Shown here: positions 26,359-34,957 of the stretch, piece after piece
Layout: each line of letters begins with the position of its first letter
Position numbering within the stretch: position 1 is the first letter of the stretch
Source of the DNA: a virus
Length of the DNA stretch: 58,750 bases
Direction: 5' to 3' (one strand)
Virus record (IMG/VR): IMGVR_UViG_3300000928_002271
Span: 1-58,750 of that record
The notes under the pieces: generated by a model
Seen by the model: the letters and a program-made list of their open reading frames with translations, nothing else
Told to the model about the DNA's origin: nothing
Databases searched by the model: none
Position numbers and translations under genes: made by a program

Positions 26359-27735
26359 TTAGGAATTCATAAGATGGTTATAAATACCACCTAAATTTTT
26401 CTTCTCAGCCAAATTAAAGTTATCTGTAATTGGGCTATTGTTTGTATTTGATTCAGATGAACCTGCTAGATCTTCAAATTCAGATTCACTAACTAAATCA
26501 AATTGACCGATTGCGATATTAATGTATGCTCCATAAGTTAGTCCATCCATTCCGTATCGGTTTTTCATAATGTGGAATCTTCCAACTCCAGTTTGTTTTT
26601 CTTTTGCTCTACGACTGATTGAAGCACAGAAATCTGTAATCATCATTTTGTCATAGGAGCCCGCTGCTTTGTGTCCTTCAATGATCTCATCTTGAGCACC
26701 TTGGCGGTTAACCTGTGATGCAGACCAAATCGGAATATCTAGCTCGCGGGCCAATCCTTTTGTGCTAGTATAAATATCATCAATTTCGTCCTTACGCTCA
26801 CGATTCGTTTTCTTTGATCGAAGAAGGTCAACATAGTCAATAACAACCATATCAATTTTAGTTCCTAAATCCTCACACTTTTGAATATGGGATTCGATGG
26901 TTGATATGGTAGCTTTACCAGGAGAGAAACCTTTAATAATTAAATTTCCTGGGAGCTTAGTCATAACTTCTTCAACCTTATCCTTATGAAACATGATTTC
27001 ATTGGCAGGAATTTTAGTAAAGTAAGCATCAAAACGACGTCCTACATAATCTTCACCCAATTCTAGAGTATAGTAAACTACATTAAATCCCATTTTAACA
27101 GCATTACCTGCTAGTGCTACTAAGCTCCAAGATTTGCCACCTCCAGGACCACCAAATATAAGACCAAAATCTCCGTTTCCGAGGCCACCTTGAAGTAGGT
27201 CGTTAAATTCGGTCCAAGGAGTTGGAACAGTATTTCGATGTTCTTGTCTATAGCGAGTTTCAATGTCTTTAATGTATTCATGTCCAATATTTTTATCCAT
27301 TCCTGCTTTTAAAGCATTATCGATCAAACCACGAATTGAATCGTAATCCTCAGCCTTAAGTAAATCCACGCTATTAAGTAGTGCTTTTTTAAGTTGTTGG
27401 TTTTTACAAAACGCTGAGAATTCGGATTCAATATATTCTGAATCTGAAGATGTAATTTTATATGCTTCACGGAGTTGTTCTCTAATGGAGACTTTTAATA
27501 CATCATTAGTAACTTTTTCGTATTCAGATTTTAAAACTTCAGGAGTGGGAGTTGTATGGTAATTATCATAATACTTTAAAATATTATCAATAATCCATTT
27601 ATGTGCTTGGTTGTCAAAATATCCTGATTCTAGGATATCGTGGATGTTTGTTAGAAACTCTTTACGCTCAAGAAGTGAGTGAATCACTTTTATTTGAAAT
27701 GCGGGGCCGTATTTATTTAATTCACTTAGAGTCAT
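26359..27735 (-). CDS. Replicative DNA helicase, DnaB-like (T4 gp41-like)
   Basis: The 458-residue ring helicase has an N-terminal helical domain, a RecA-like core with Walker A GGPGGGKS (about residue 196), a Walker B-like IDMVVIDYVDLL, and a sensor region IWSASQVNRQG. It unwinds the fork 5' to 3' and recruits primase. No primase gene is in the window. It overlaps the FEN gene by 14 bases. Confidence 0.92.
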   Translation of the reverse strand: MTLSELNKYGPAFQIKVIHSLLERKEFLTNIHDILESGYFDNQAHKWIIDNILKYYDNYHTTPTPEVLKSEYEKVTNDVLKVSIREQLREAYKITSSDSEYIESEFSAFCKNQQLKKALLNSVDLLKAEDYDSIRGLIDNALKAGMDKNIGHEYIKDIETRYRQEHRNTVPTPWTEFNDLLQGGLGNGDFGLIFGGPGGGKSWSLVALAGNAVKMGFNVVYYTLELGEDYVGRRFDAYFTKIPANEIMFHKDKVEEVMTKLPGNLIIKGFSPGKATISTIESHIQKCEDLGTKIDMVVIDYVDLLRSKKTNRERKDEIDDIYTSTKGLARELDIPIWSASQVNRQGAQDEIIEGHKAAGSYDKMMITDFCASISRRAKEKQTGVGRFHIMKNRYGMDGLTYGAYINIAIGQFDLVSESEFEDLAGSSESNTNNSPITDNFNLAEKKNLGGIYNHLMNS

Positions 27736-28771
27736 CTACAAAACTATTTAATGTTCGAAACTGATTATTAACCCAGAACTCTGGGTTTTTGATTAAATGG
27801 CGTAAACCATCTTCTTGGTAGAATTTAAGGAACATTTTAGCATTTAACACGGGAGAATTTTCTTCAATTTGCTCTTCTATGTATTGCTTTTCTAAGTTAT
27901 CCATCATCGGGTTATGTAAATCCATAATTTGATAATTTTTTCTTAGGTTATCTTCTTCAAATACTACCCGTGAATATATGACATTTTCTTTATATTTCCC
28001 AGCACTAATCTCTAAAATATCATCTAAGGTAAGAACTCGCTCATTTAGTTCAGGAAATAATTTGTGTAGTTTTTTAATACCTAAACCTTTAATTCCCGGA
28101 ACTTTATCTGATGCGTCACCCATTAGCACCTTATATAAAATAAAGTTTTCAGGTAATACACCAAATTTTTCTCTTACAGTATCAGGTGTGTAATAATCCT
28201 TTTCAATAGGACGATACACACAGATTTTAGGACTAGTTAATTGAATAAAATCCTTATCGCTTGATACAATAAACGCACGTGAGTTGTCATTGTTATTTGT
28301 GATAGTCGTCGCTAAATGCGCGATAATATCGTCGGCCTCTACCTTATCGAGTGCTATGGTTTTAATCGGAAGACACTTGAGATAATCAATGAGTCTTACA
28401 ATTTGGTCTACTTTAGCATCGTGTTCGTCTCCAACATCATCAAAAATCTCCCAGTTAGTAATACGAGATTGGTGACGGCCAGCCTTGTATTCTGAAAGGA
28501 CATTTTTACGATTCATAGAAGAATTTTCTCCATCAAAAATCACATACATTGATGTTGGCTCAATGGCATTTATTAGAGTCCCCAACGAACGGACAAATCC
28601 ACCCAATCCACCTACGTGAACACCATGCTCATTTACAATATTGAGCATTGCGAAGTTCCTAAAAAATAGATTTAGACCGTCAATGAGTAGAACTCTATCA
28701 TGTGGGGAGGAAACGGTGTCATTAACCTCATCCATATTGTTGAGGAGCTCTAATAAATCTTTATGTGCCAT
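27722..28771 (-). CDS. 5'-3' exonuclease / RNase H of the FEN family (T4 rnh-like)
   Basis: The 349-residue flap nuclease removes RNA primers and flaps. Metal-binding acidic residues appear in VLLIDGLNLFFR, VIFDGENSS, KVEADDIIAHLA and VSSDKDFIQL, and MGDASDKVPGIKGLG is the helix-hairpin-helix DNA-binding motif. The position between helicase and recombinase fits T4-like replication clusters. Confidence 0.92.
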   Translation of the reverse strand: MAHKDLLELLNNMDEVNDTVSSPHDRVLLIDGLNLFFRNFAMLNIVNEHGVHVGGLGGFVRSLGTLINAIEPTSMYVIFDGENSSMNRKNVLSEYKAGRHQSRITNWEIFDDVGDEHDAKVDQIVRLIDYLKCLPIKTIALDKVEADDIIAHLATTITNNNDNSRAFIVSSDKDFIQLTSPKICVYRPIEKDYYTPDTVREKFGVLPENFILYKVLMGDASDKVPGIKGLGIKKLHKLFPELNERVLTLDDILEISAGKYKENVIYSRVVFEEDNLRKNYQIMDLHNPMMDNLEKQYIEEQIEENSPVLNAKMFLKFYQEDGLRHLIKNPEFWVNNQFRTLNSFVDDSK

Positions 28772-28775
28772 AATT

Positions 28776-29855
28776 TTATTCTGGTTCTTGCTCGTAAGTA
28801 GAAGTTATATCTACGGAATCGGTTTCTTCAATAATATCAAAGTTACCTCCACCTAAAATAGCCTTCCATTCTTCTGCGTGAGCGTCTTTATATCCTTTCA
28901 AATCCTTATCAGTATCTTCAATAAAACCATGAGGAGTCATAATAATTTTTCCTCGAGTAGTAATACCGTTGATGTGATTTTTATCAATCTGAAGGTTGGT
29001 GCGTTTAGCAAATTCTACTTGTTTACCATCTTTAATCGCTTTGATTTTAGAGGTCCCAGCGTTAGCAATATTACCAAACGTAATTACAAATGTTGCGTCA
29101 AACCACATTGCGAAACCACCTTTATTCATCAACTTAGGTTGACCCATAGGCATTTCAGGCTTAGCAGTCCAAACCTTATTAACACAAACCAATGTATTGG
29201 TGTATTTAGAAGATTCTTTACGAGACAATGTAATCAACTGATTTACACTGTTACCAAATTGGGTTGACATTGCTCCAGCATTCCACTCGTTATTGTTCTT
29301 GTTAGATTTAACAGACATTTCACAAGGTACAGAACCGATTGAGTCCCAGAAGAAACATAAATCGTAAGGCAAATTACCTTTTTTCTGCTCATCGAGCAAA
29401 TCAAGGATAAATGCTGCTACGTCTTCAATTGTGTGGATAGTTTCACGGTCAGCATAGATAAAGAAACCTTTATAATCAATCAATTCACCAGTTTCTTCGT
29501 CCCAAACTTCCTCAATTTGAAGACCCATTTGAGTAGCGTGCTCCCAATTCCATTTCATCTCAGTTACGATGAATACAGGTAGAACACCTGCCTTTTGACA
29601 AGCAACAGCTGCTTCAATAAGTGCTGTTGTTTTACCTGTATCCGAGTGACCTCTCAGCAAACAAATGTGACCGGCTGGAATGCCAGGCACAGATGTTACT
29701 GATTGGAAAGCAGGTGAAAGCGGGATCCATTGTTGGGGTTTAAATTTAACAGAGCCGGTTAGACCCTTTTTATTTTTAAAATTCCCTAGATCGAAATTAC
29801 TTTTAATTTCAGCTGATACAGCTGCGGTTAAAGATTTACTTGCTTTTCTTGCCAT
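28776..29855 (-). CDS. UvsX/RecA-like recombinase
   Basis: The 359-residue strand-exchange ATPase has Walker A GHSDTGKT (about residue 69), a catalytic Glu in VTEMKW and a Walker B-like CFFWDSIGSVP. It forms filaments on single-stranded DNA coated by the gp32-like protein encoded just upstream, driving recombination-dependent replication. The acidic C-terminus resembles T4 UvsX. Confidence 0.9.
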   Translation of the reverse strand: MARKASKSLTAAVSAEIKSNFDLGNFKNKKGLTGSVKFKPQQWIPLSPAFQSVTSVPGIPAGHICLLRGHSDTGKTTALIEAAVACQKAGVLPVFIVTEMKWNWEHATQMGLQIEEVWDEETGELIDYKGFFIYADRETIHTIEDVAAFILDLLDEQKKGNLPYDLCFFWDSIGSVPCEMSVKSNKNNNEWNAGAMSTQFGNSVNQLITLSRKESSKYTNTLVCVNKVWTAKPEMPMGQPKLMNKGGFAMWFDATFVITFGNIANAGTSKIKAIKDGKQVEFAKRTNLQIDKNHINGITTRGKIIMTPHGFIEDTDKDLKGYKDAHAEEWKAILGGGNFDIIEETDSVDITSTYEQEPE

Positions 29856-29857
29856 AA

Positions 29858-30685
29858 TTAGAAGGGCAAGTCATCATCTTCACCATCAAACAAGCTATCA
29901 AACTTATCAAGTTTAGTTGCTTTTACGTTTTGAGTAGAAGTATTAAGTGAATAGTTAGTTTTTGGAGCTTCCTCAACTTCTTTTTCATCATCAATAATGT
30001 CACCTTCTTGAGCAGCATCTTCAGGAGTCAACCAAGATTCAAGAGCTTCTTTCATTTCTTCGTAAGAAACTTTCTTAAATACTTCACTAGGATTAACCTG
30101 ATTTTCCAACCACAACTCAATTTGAGAAGCATCTTCAGAGGCAGGGGTAACTTTCATAGAAGGACCTGCTGTAGTGCGGTTATACTTAGTTCCTGTCATT
30201 TCAGGACCTTCAGTCGTCAATTTAATATCACGACCTTGGTTTACGTCAGTGTAATCACCAACTTCTTCATCCATAGCCAACTGAAGGAATGTAGAATACA
30301 ATTCTTTACCGAACTGCCAGATTTTAACACCTTCATCTTCCATACCACGAACGATAACAGGAGCGAAATAACGAACTTTTGGTTCGAGTTTCTTAGCCAA
30401 TTTCCAGTTCTCAGGATTGTCAGTTTGACGAAGTTTTTTAGCAAATTCAACCAATGGATCTTTTTCACCCCAGTTAATGGGAGAGATCATTACAGGTTTA
30501 CCAATACCATAGTGGAAATACAATTCACTAAATGGAGTGGTTTTGTTAAACTTCGAAGGCATGATTCGAATAGATTCCTTACCAATGGTAGGTTTCCAGA
30601 ACAATGATTTACCATTGTTTGAGTTGTTGTTAGAGGCAGGTTTTTGCAGGGCCTCTAGTCGCTGCTTGATTACGTCTAAATCCAT
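29858..30685 (-). CDS. Single-stranded DNA-binding protein (T4 gp32-like) with SSB-type DDDLPF tip
   Basis: The 275-residue protein has a basic N-terminus, an OB-fold core (about 25-200, with SLFWKPTIGKESIRIMPS and FSELYFHYGIGKPV typical of T4-like gp32) and a long acidic tail. It has no Cys, so the zinc ribbon of T4 gp32 is absent. The final residues DDDLPF copy the DDDIPF tip that bacterial SSB uses to recruit repair and replication proteins. A TTTCGTATATTCA motif lies 24 bases upstream. Confidence 0.87.
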   Translation of the reverse strand: MDLDVIKQRLEALQKPASNNNSNNGKSLFWKPTIGKESIRIMPSKFNKTTPFSELYFHYGIGKPVMISPINWGEKDPLVEFAKKLRQTDNPENWKLAKKLEPKVRYFAPVIVRGMEDEGVKIWQFGKELYSTFLQLAMDEEVGDYTDVNQGRDIKLTTEGPEMTGTKYNRTTAGPSMKVTPASEDASQIELWLENQVNPSEVFKKVSYEEMKEALESWLTPEDAAQEGDIIDDEKEVEEAPKTNYSLNTSTQNVKATKLDKFDSLFDGEDDDLPF

Positions 30686-30709
30686 AATATAACTAATTTT
30701 TGTTTGAAT

Positions 30710-30722
30710 TGAATATACGAAA
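30710..30722 (-). promoter_or_regulatory. TTTCGTATATTCA promoter-like motif before the gp32 gene
   Basis: The exact 13-base motif lies 24 bases before the ATG at 30685. It probably drives gp32 and the genes following it (uvsX, FEN, helicase, nrd). Confidence 0.6.
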
Positions 30723-30742
30723 CGATTTGGGAGATTCCAAGT

Positions 30743-32578
30743 TTATTTAAAATACATTTTATCATTTATAACTAAAATGTCTACATCTGATTGTTCAAAT
30801 AATTCCATAGCATCATAAGGTGTTTCAACAATTGGTTGACCTTTAATGTTTAATGATGTGTTCATAATAATAGGAACTCCTGTTTTACTATAAAAACGAG
30901 ACATTAAGTCATACAATCGAGGATTATCTTCTTGCTTAAGGGTTTGAACTCGAGATGAGTTATCAATGTGAGCTACCGAAGGGATTTCTTGGGGACGCTT
31001 ACAAGGTACTGTATGCAACATGAATGGAGATTCAAAGTCCATATCAAACCATTCTTCTTTATGCTCATTTAAAACAATAGGAGCAAATGGGCGATACCAC
31101 TCACGGAATTTAACTCTTGAATTAAGAATATCTTTCATTTTAGGATTACGAGCATCAGTTAAGAATGAACGATTTCCTAGAGCACGTGGACCAAATTCAC
31201 CACCACCTTGATACCAGCATACAATTTGAGATTTAGAAAGAGCACTTGCTACTTTATCTAAATCTAGATCGTGTGCTTGAAGTTTAGTTTGGGGTTGGTA
31301 ATTATAAGTAAAGCCTAAATATGCTAAATCTGAATTTGAATATTCTACACGAGGTTTTTCAAAAACATGGTGGTAAATATATAATGCAGAACCTGCTGAG
31401 ACACCATCATCACCACAAGCTGGGAACATATGCATACGTTCAAATCCAGTTTCAGTAAGGATTTTATAATTAGCATTACAATTTAAGAAAATACCACCTG
31501 CGGCACATAGATTATGACCATTGAATGGTTCGGATTCCTCAAATAATTGTTGTGAATACTCAACCAATGAACGTTCTGTAATATACTGAACATCAGCAGC
31601 ATGATTCATAACTTCTTGAGAATCAGATTCAGATTTATCATATACCTTTTGCCACTCTTTAGTATAATGATCTGAACCAGGTTCATTAGCTAAAATCTCA
31701 GGACGTTTACCCCCAATGTAAGGATATTTACCTGTGATTTGACTAAATAACCATTCTACATAAAAATGGTCTTCTTCAGGCATATTACGTTCCCAAATAG
31801 GACAAGTCCATTTTTTCCAATTATCTTGAGCTTTTTTACTAACTCTACCATATGAAGCTAGACCCATTAAAGTTCCTGCTTTTAAAGTTCCAGGACCCAA
31901 TCCAAGCCATTCTGTAGCAGTATCATAAAAATTCCCCATCATATATCCTGGGAATCTAAAGATTTGGAGTTTATTACCTTTACCTATAAAGTAAGTACTA
32001 CAATTAGCATGATCGTGCATAGACGCATCAGCTGTGAAAATAGCAGATTCTTCGAATGGTGAAGTATAGAAGGTTGAAGCAGCATGGGCTGTATGGTGAT
32101 TTACAAAATAACCCTTAATCAAACGATCATAACCTTCAATCTCAATATTTAATTCTAAATGACTTCTAAAGGTATGATTCCACGTTACAAAAGGATAGGT
32201 CATTCTATCAATTGTATAAGGCATTGTAAAACCTTTACCCTTAATAAGCTCGGGGCGGTCTGTTCCTTCAATATGATTTAGAATACGAGACGATTGATTA
32301 TAAGTCCCAAATGTATTAAATGGATAAAATAAATCCTCAGGAGAATATAGAGTAAGGAAGGGGGAAGTTCCTTTATTCCAATAACCCATTGTAATGTAAT
32401 CAATATCATCAAGAGTAATTCCTAGACATTCTAAGGTATTAATAAAAAATTCCTTAGTAAGATAAAAATCTTTCTTAACTTTTGAGTGTCGTTCTACTGA
32501 ACTAGCATAAATCAATTTTCCGTCTTTGATTACGGACAGCGAAGCATCATGCCCCGAGTGAATTCCAACTATAACCAT
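30743..32578 (-). CDS. Carbamoyltransferase (NodU/TobZ family)
   Basis: The 611-residue two-domain enzyme has an N-terminal Kae1/ASKHA-type domain (GIHSGHDASLSVI, VNHHTAHAAST with metal His residues, FTADASMHDH, GGIFLNCNAN) and a C-terminal domain beginning near residue 420 (GGGEFGPRALGNRS, YRPFAPIVL). The family uses carbamoyl phosphate and ATP to O-carbamoylate sugars or antibiotics. Phage homologues have been linked to carbamoylation of modified DNA bases. Possible substrates here are a surface or virion glycan, or a DNA base made by the 7-deazaguanine genes. The sequence does not decide. Confidence 0.92.
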   Translation of the reverse strand: MVIVGIHSGHDASLSVIKDGKLIYASSVERHSKVKKDFYLTKEFFINTLECLGITLDDIDYITMGYWNKGTSPFLTLYSPEDLFYPFNTFGTYNQSSRILNHIEGTDRPELIKGKGFTMPYTIDRMTYPFVTWNHTFRSHLELNIEIEGYDRLIKGYFVNHHTAHAASTFYTSPFEESAIFTADASMHDHANCSTYFIGKGNKLQIFRFPGYMMGNFYDTATEWLGLGPGTLKAGTLMGLASYGRVSKKAQDNWKKWTCPIWERNMPEEDHFYVEWLFSQITGKYPYIGGKRPEILANEPGSDHYTKEWQKVYDKSESDSQEVMNHAADVQYITERSLVEYSQQLFEESEPFNGHNLCAAGGIFLNCNANYKILTETGFERMHMFPACGDDGVSAGSALYIYHHVFEKPRVEYSNSDLAYLGFTYNYQPQTKLQAHDLDLDKVASALSKSQIVCWYQGGGEFGPRALGNRSFLTDARNPKMKDILNSRVKFREWYRPFAPIVLNEHKEEWFDMDFESPFMLHTVPCKRPQEIPSVAHIDNSSRVQTLKQEDNPRLYDLMSRFYSKTGVPIIMNTSLNIKGQPIVETPYDAMELFEQSDVDILVINDKMYFK

Positions 32579-32591
32579 TTACTAAAAACTT

Positions 32592-33110
32592 TTAAAGTTC
32601 GATAATTGTGTGAATCTTGGTCTTTAATTCTTTAAGCTCATTTTGTTGAGTAAGCAAAATTGTGTTTTTATAATGTTGCCAATCAATTCGATAACGAGGA
32701 TCGACTACACCACCATTTAAGCTTTTAATCAACTCATTAAGTGCGTTAATCGTATAAAGAGTGTTGGTGTCCTTTTTACGATGGACTAAAATTGTGTTTT
32801 CTGGGATAGATGATACGTTACCCTGTTCTACATTGTAGGTAACAACGTATTCATCGTTGTTTTTAATTTGAAGGACAAACATTTTGTTATACATAATTGT
32901 ATAACGAGAAGTTAAGGTTGCCACTAAGTTATCGAGTTCGTCCAAAGTTGTGAACGTACAAAAAAGCTTATTATTCAAATCTAGGGATTGTTTTGAATGT
33001 TCAAAATCGTATCCTTCATACATATGGTTAAATGTGTCCAAAATACCATCAGATAATCCCATATGAGATGTGGTTGTTTTACCACTGTTAAAAATCGTAG
33101 TTGATTCCAT
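32592..33110 (-). CDS. Hypothetical protein
   Basis: The 172-residue soluble protein overlaps the PolA-like gene by 23 bases. It has mixed strands and helices with a charged C-terminal helix (QNELKELKTKIHTIIEL). No family is recognised. Its tight linkage to the small polymerase-like protein may indicate a partner. Confidence 0.7.
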   Translation of the reverse strand: MESTTIFNSGKTTTSHMGLSDGILDTFNHMYEGYDFEHSKQSLDLNNKLFCTFTTLDELDNLVATLTSRYTIMYNKMFVLQIKNNDEYVVTYNVEQGNVSSIPENTILVHRKKDTNTLYTINALNELIKSLNGGVVDPRYRIDWQHYKNTILLTQQNELKELKTKIHTIIEL

Positions 33111-34344
33111 GTTTTTGTTTAATTTGTAACTTTAATTTATAAAAAACCTCTTTTATTTGCTCCATAACCTCTATTTCACTCTCGTCAAAATCAAACAAAA
33201 ACGAATCGTAAGTATACAAAACTAACTTAGTTTTCTTTCCTTTCAATAACTTAAATATACGATAAAGAATTTCGATATTCAAGCTCGTTTCCATGTTTTG
33301 TAAAACATAGTTAAACAGCTTTTGTGGATTCATATTCTCCAATTTATCCTTATAAAAGATATGGTTAGAGATAGGGCACATTAGTTCACCGGTGCTGTTG
33401 AAAGTTTCCCAGTTATCCTCAATATATACACTTGTTTGTTTAAAAAATGGAAGCTCTTTATAATTTTCGAATACTCCTCCGTATAGTTGTTTAAACGTTA
33501 ATTCCTTTGCGGTTTGGTAGTCCACACCATACATGCGTGAAAAATTTTCATGTATATCACCGTTATCAAAATCGAAATCAACAAGCCGAGCAGCAAGAGT
33601 AGGGTGATAGGCGCTAATATCATACTCCAAAAAAGAGTCGTTATGTGGGATAAAGCTTTTCCTACATCCATTTTCTTTGTTGAGTGCGGCGTAATTAACC
33701 CCGTTAAACTTGTTTGATGGTCTGGTTGTAAGTGTTTTGAAATTGTATTGGGTGTAAACAACTTCGTTTTCAATTTCGTAAAAGTGTGTCTCAAATTCAT
33801 TTTTGTCAATTTTTATACCATTTCGTTCGATGGCGTTAAACACCAATGTAGCTTTGTCATTATAGAACGGGTTTACCACGGAATTAACGCGGTGCTCTAA
33901 ATCATCATATACCTGCTCGCAAACCTCATAATGCTTGGTAATTGGCACGAGTTGGTTAACAGTAGTTAATCCCGGAAAACGTTGATACAAAATAGTATGT
34001 GCGGTTGTTTGGGGAGGTATATACGGAGGAAGATGTAATGTTATATCTACAAGCTGTTTTAAAATCGTGTAGTGTAGGAACTCTTTCTTATCTCTAACAT
34101 AAATTTTATCTAACCCTTTTAACCATAAGTAAACCTCATCTTCATATAGTTTACCACATTCGCTATGAGTAAAAGGTAGAATATAGCCCTTGCTGCCAAT
34201 TATTGGACGCACGTAGAAGGCACAAATAGAATTTTGGGTTGGATGTTGAAAGGGATTATTTGGGATAATCTCTACAAATACTTCTTTAAAACCACTATTT
34301 TTTAAAACCTCGAATTGTTTACTATTTTCTATTAACCAAAACAT
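33088..34344 (-). CDS. Divergent, compact family A DNA polymerase-like protein
   Basis: Of 418 residues, the C-terminal 220 follow the Pol I palm and fingers. Motif A is LEYDISAYHPTL with the catalytic Asp at 242. The O-helix (motif B) is DYQTAKELTFKQLYGG with Lys280, Phe284 and Tyr288. Motif C is YTYDSFLFDFD with the Asp at 380. Both metal-binding Asp residues, the O-helix Lys and the aromatic residue are kept. The motif A Glu is replaced by His, the O-helix Arg by Tyr and the motif C Glu by Ser. The N-terminal part is not a clear exonuclease. With a family B replicase present, this may act in repair, primer extension or tolerance of modified bases. Confidence 0.72.
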   Translation of the reverse strand: MFWLIENSKQFEVLKNSGFKEVFVEIIPNNPFQHPTQNSICAFYVRPIIGSKGYILPFTHSECGKLYEDEVYLWLKGLDKIYVRDKKEFLHYTILKQLVDITLHLPPYIPPQTTAHTILYQRFPGLTTVNQLVPITKHYEVCEQVYDDLEHRVNSVVNPFYNDKATLVFNAIERNGIKIDKNEFETHFYEIENEVVYTQYNFKTLTTRPSNKFNGVNYAALNKENGCRKSFIPHNDSFLEYDISAYHPTLAARLVDFDFDNGDIHENFSRMYGVDYQTAKELTFKQLYGGVFENYKELPFFKQTSVYIEDNWETFNSTGELMCPISNHIFYKDKLENMNPQKLFNYVLQNMETSLNIEILYRIFKLLKGKKTKLVLYTYDSFLFDFDESEIEVMEQIKEVFYKLKLQIKQKHGINYDF

Positions 34345-34348
34345 TTAT

Positions 34349-34361
34349 TGAATATACGAAA
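34349..34361 (-). promoter_or_regulatory. TTTCGTATATTCA motif four bases before the PolA-like start
   Basis: The exact motif ends only four bases before the ATG at 34344. If it is a -10-type element, the transcript would begin at or near the start codon, giving a leaderless message. Confidence 0.55.
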
Positions 34362-34375
34362 ACCATTTAACTAAA

Positions 34376-34957
34376 TCAACCTTGATAGAATTGGAGATAA
34401 TCAAAATTAAGAAACACTCCTAATCCTACTATATTTTGTTTTTTTTCAGTAAATGCTATTTGTTTAGCATTTGCTTTTCTAACAAACTCTTTATCACCAC
34501 TAATAACCCAAGGTAATTGGAAACTAATATATAGGGAGCTATTAGAAGAGGCACTTAAGGTACCACTATTAACTTCTATATACAAGTTTTCATTTGATTT
34601 CCTTAAAAAGTATCTTACAAATTCCCCATTATTAATTTCTGTTTGAGTTGGGGTTGGATAGTAAGAAGTAGGTGAAAAGGGAAGGATATTAGGATTAGCT
34701 CTTGTTAAAATACTATATGCTATATTTTCTTGGTAAAATCTAGGGTCTTCTTGAAATGTTTCCTCTGGGTATGATGTATTAGAGGAAGGGATGTAAATAA
34801 GAAGAATGTTAGGACCATCATTAGGTTCTTTACCTGAATAAAGTTGGCCGCTAGATGTTTTAAAGTATGGGCCTGTATATGACAAGTTAGTGGATGAGTT
34901 AGTTAACTCTCCATTACTAAAAAATCCAGTTTGATATTGATTCTTAGGTAAATACAT
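34376..34957 (-). CDS. Hypothetical tail or baseplate protein
   Basis: The 193-residue protein is Ser/Asn/Tyr-rich and probably beta-structured, with no signal peptide. It overlaps the hub gene by one base, so it belongs to the tail module. The repeated pattern of TGPYFKTSSGQLYSGK suggests a virion component, perhaps a baseplate or fibre-attachment part, but I do not recognise the family. Confidence 0.68.
   Translation of the reverse strand: MYLPKNQYQTGFFSNGELTNSSTNLSYTGPYFKTSSGQLYSGKEPNDGPNILLIYIPSSNTSYPEETFQEDPRFYQENIAYSILTRANPNILPFSPTSYYPTPTQTEINNGEFVRYFLRKSNENLYIEVNSGTLSASSNSSLYISFQLPWVISGDKEFVRKANAKQIAFTEKKQNIVGLGVFLNFDYLQFYQG

Noticed and set aside
30008-30607. A 199-codon plus-strand frame opposite the gp32 gene
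   Set aside because: It is long but lies entirely within a well-supported gene and has a Phe/Thr/Arg-rich composition typical of a reverse frame.
33251-33262. A TATCGTATATTTAA-like sequence inside the PolA-like gene
   Set aside because: It resembles the early/middle promoter motif but lies within coding sequence more than 140 bases from the next start. It is probably chance.
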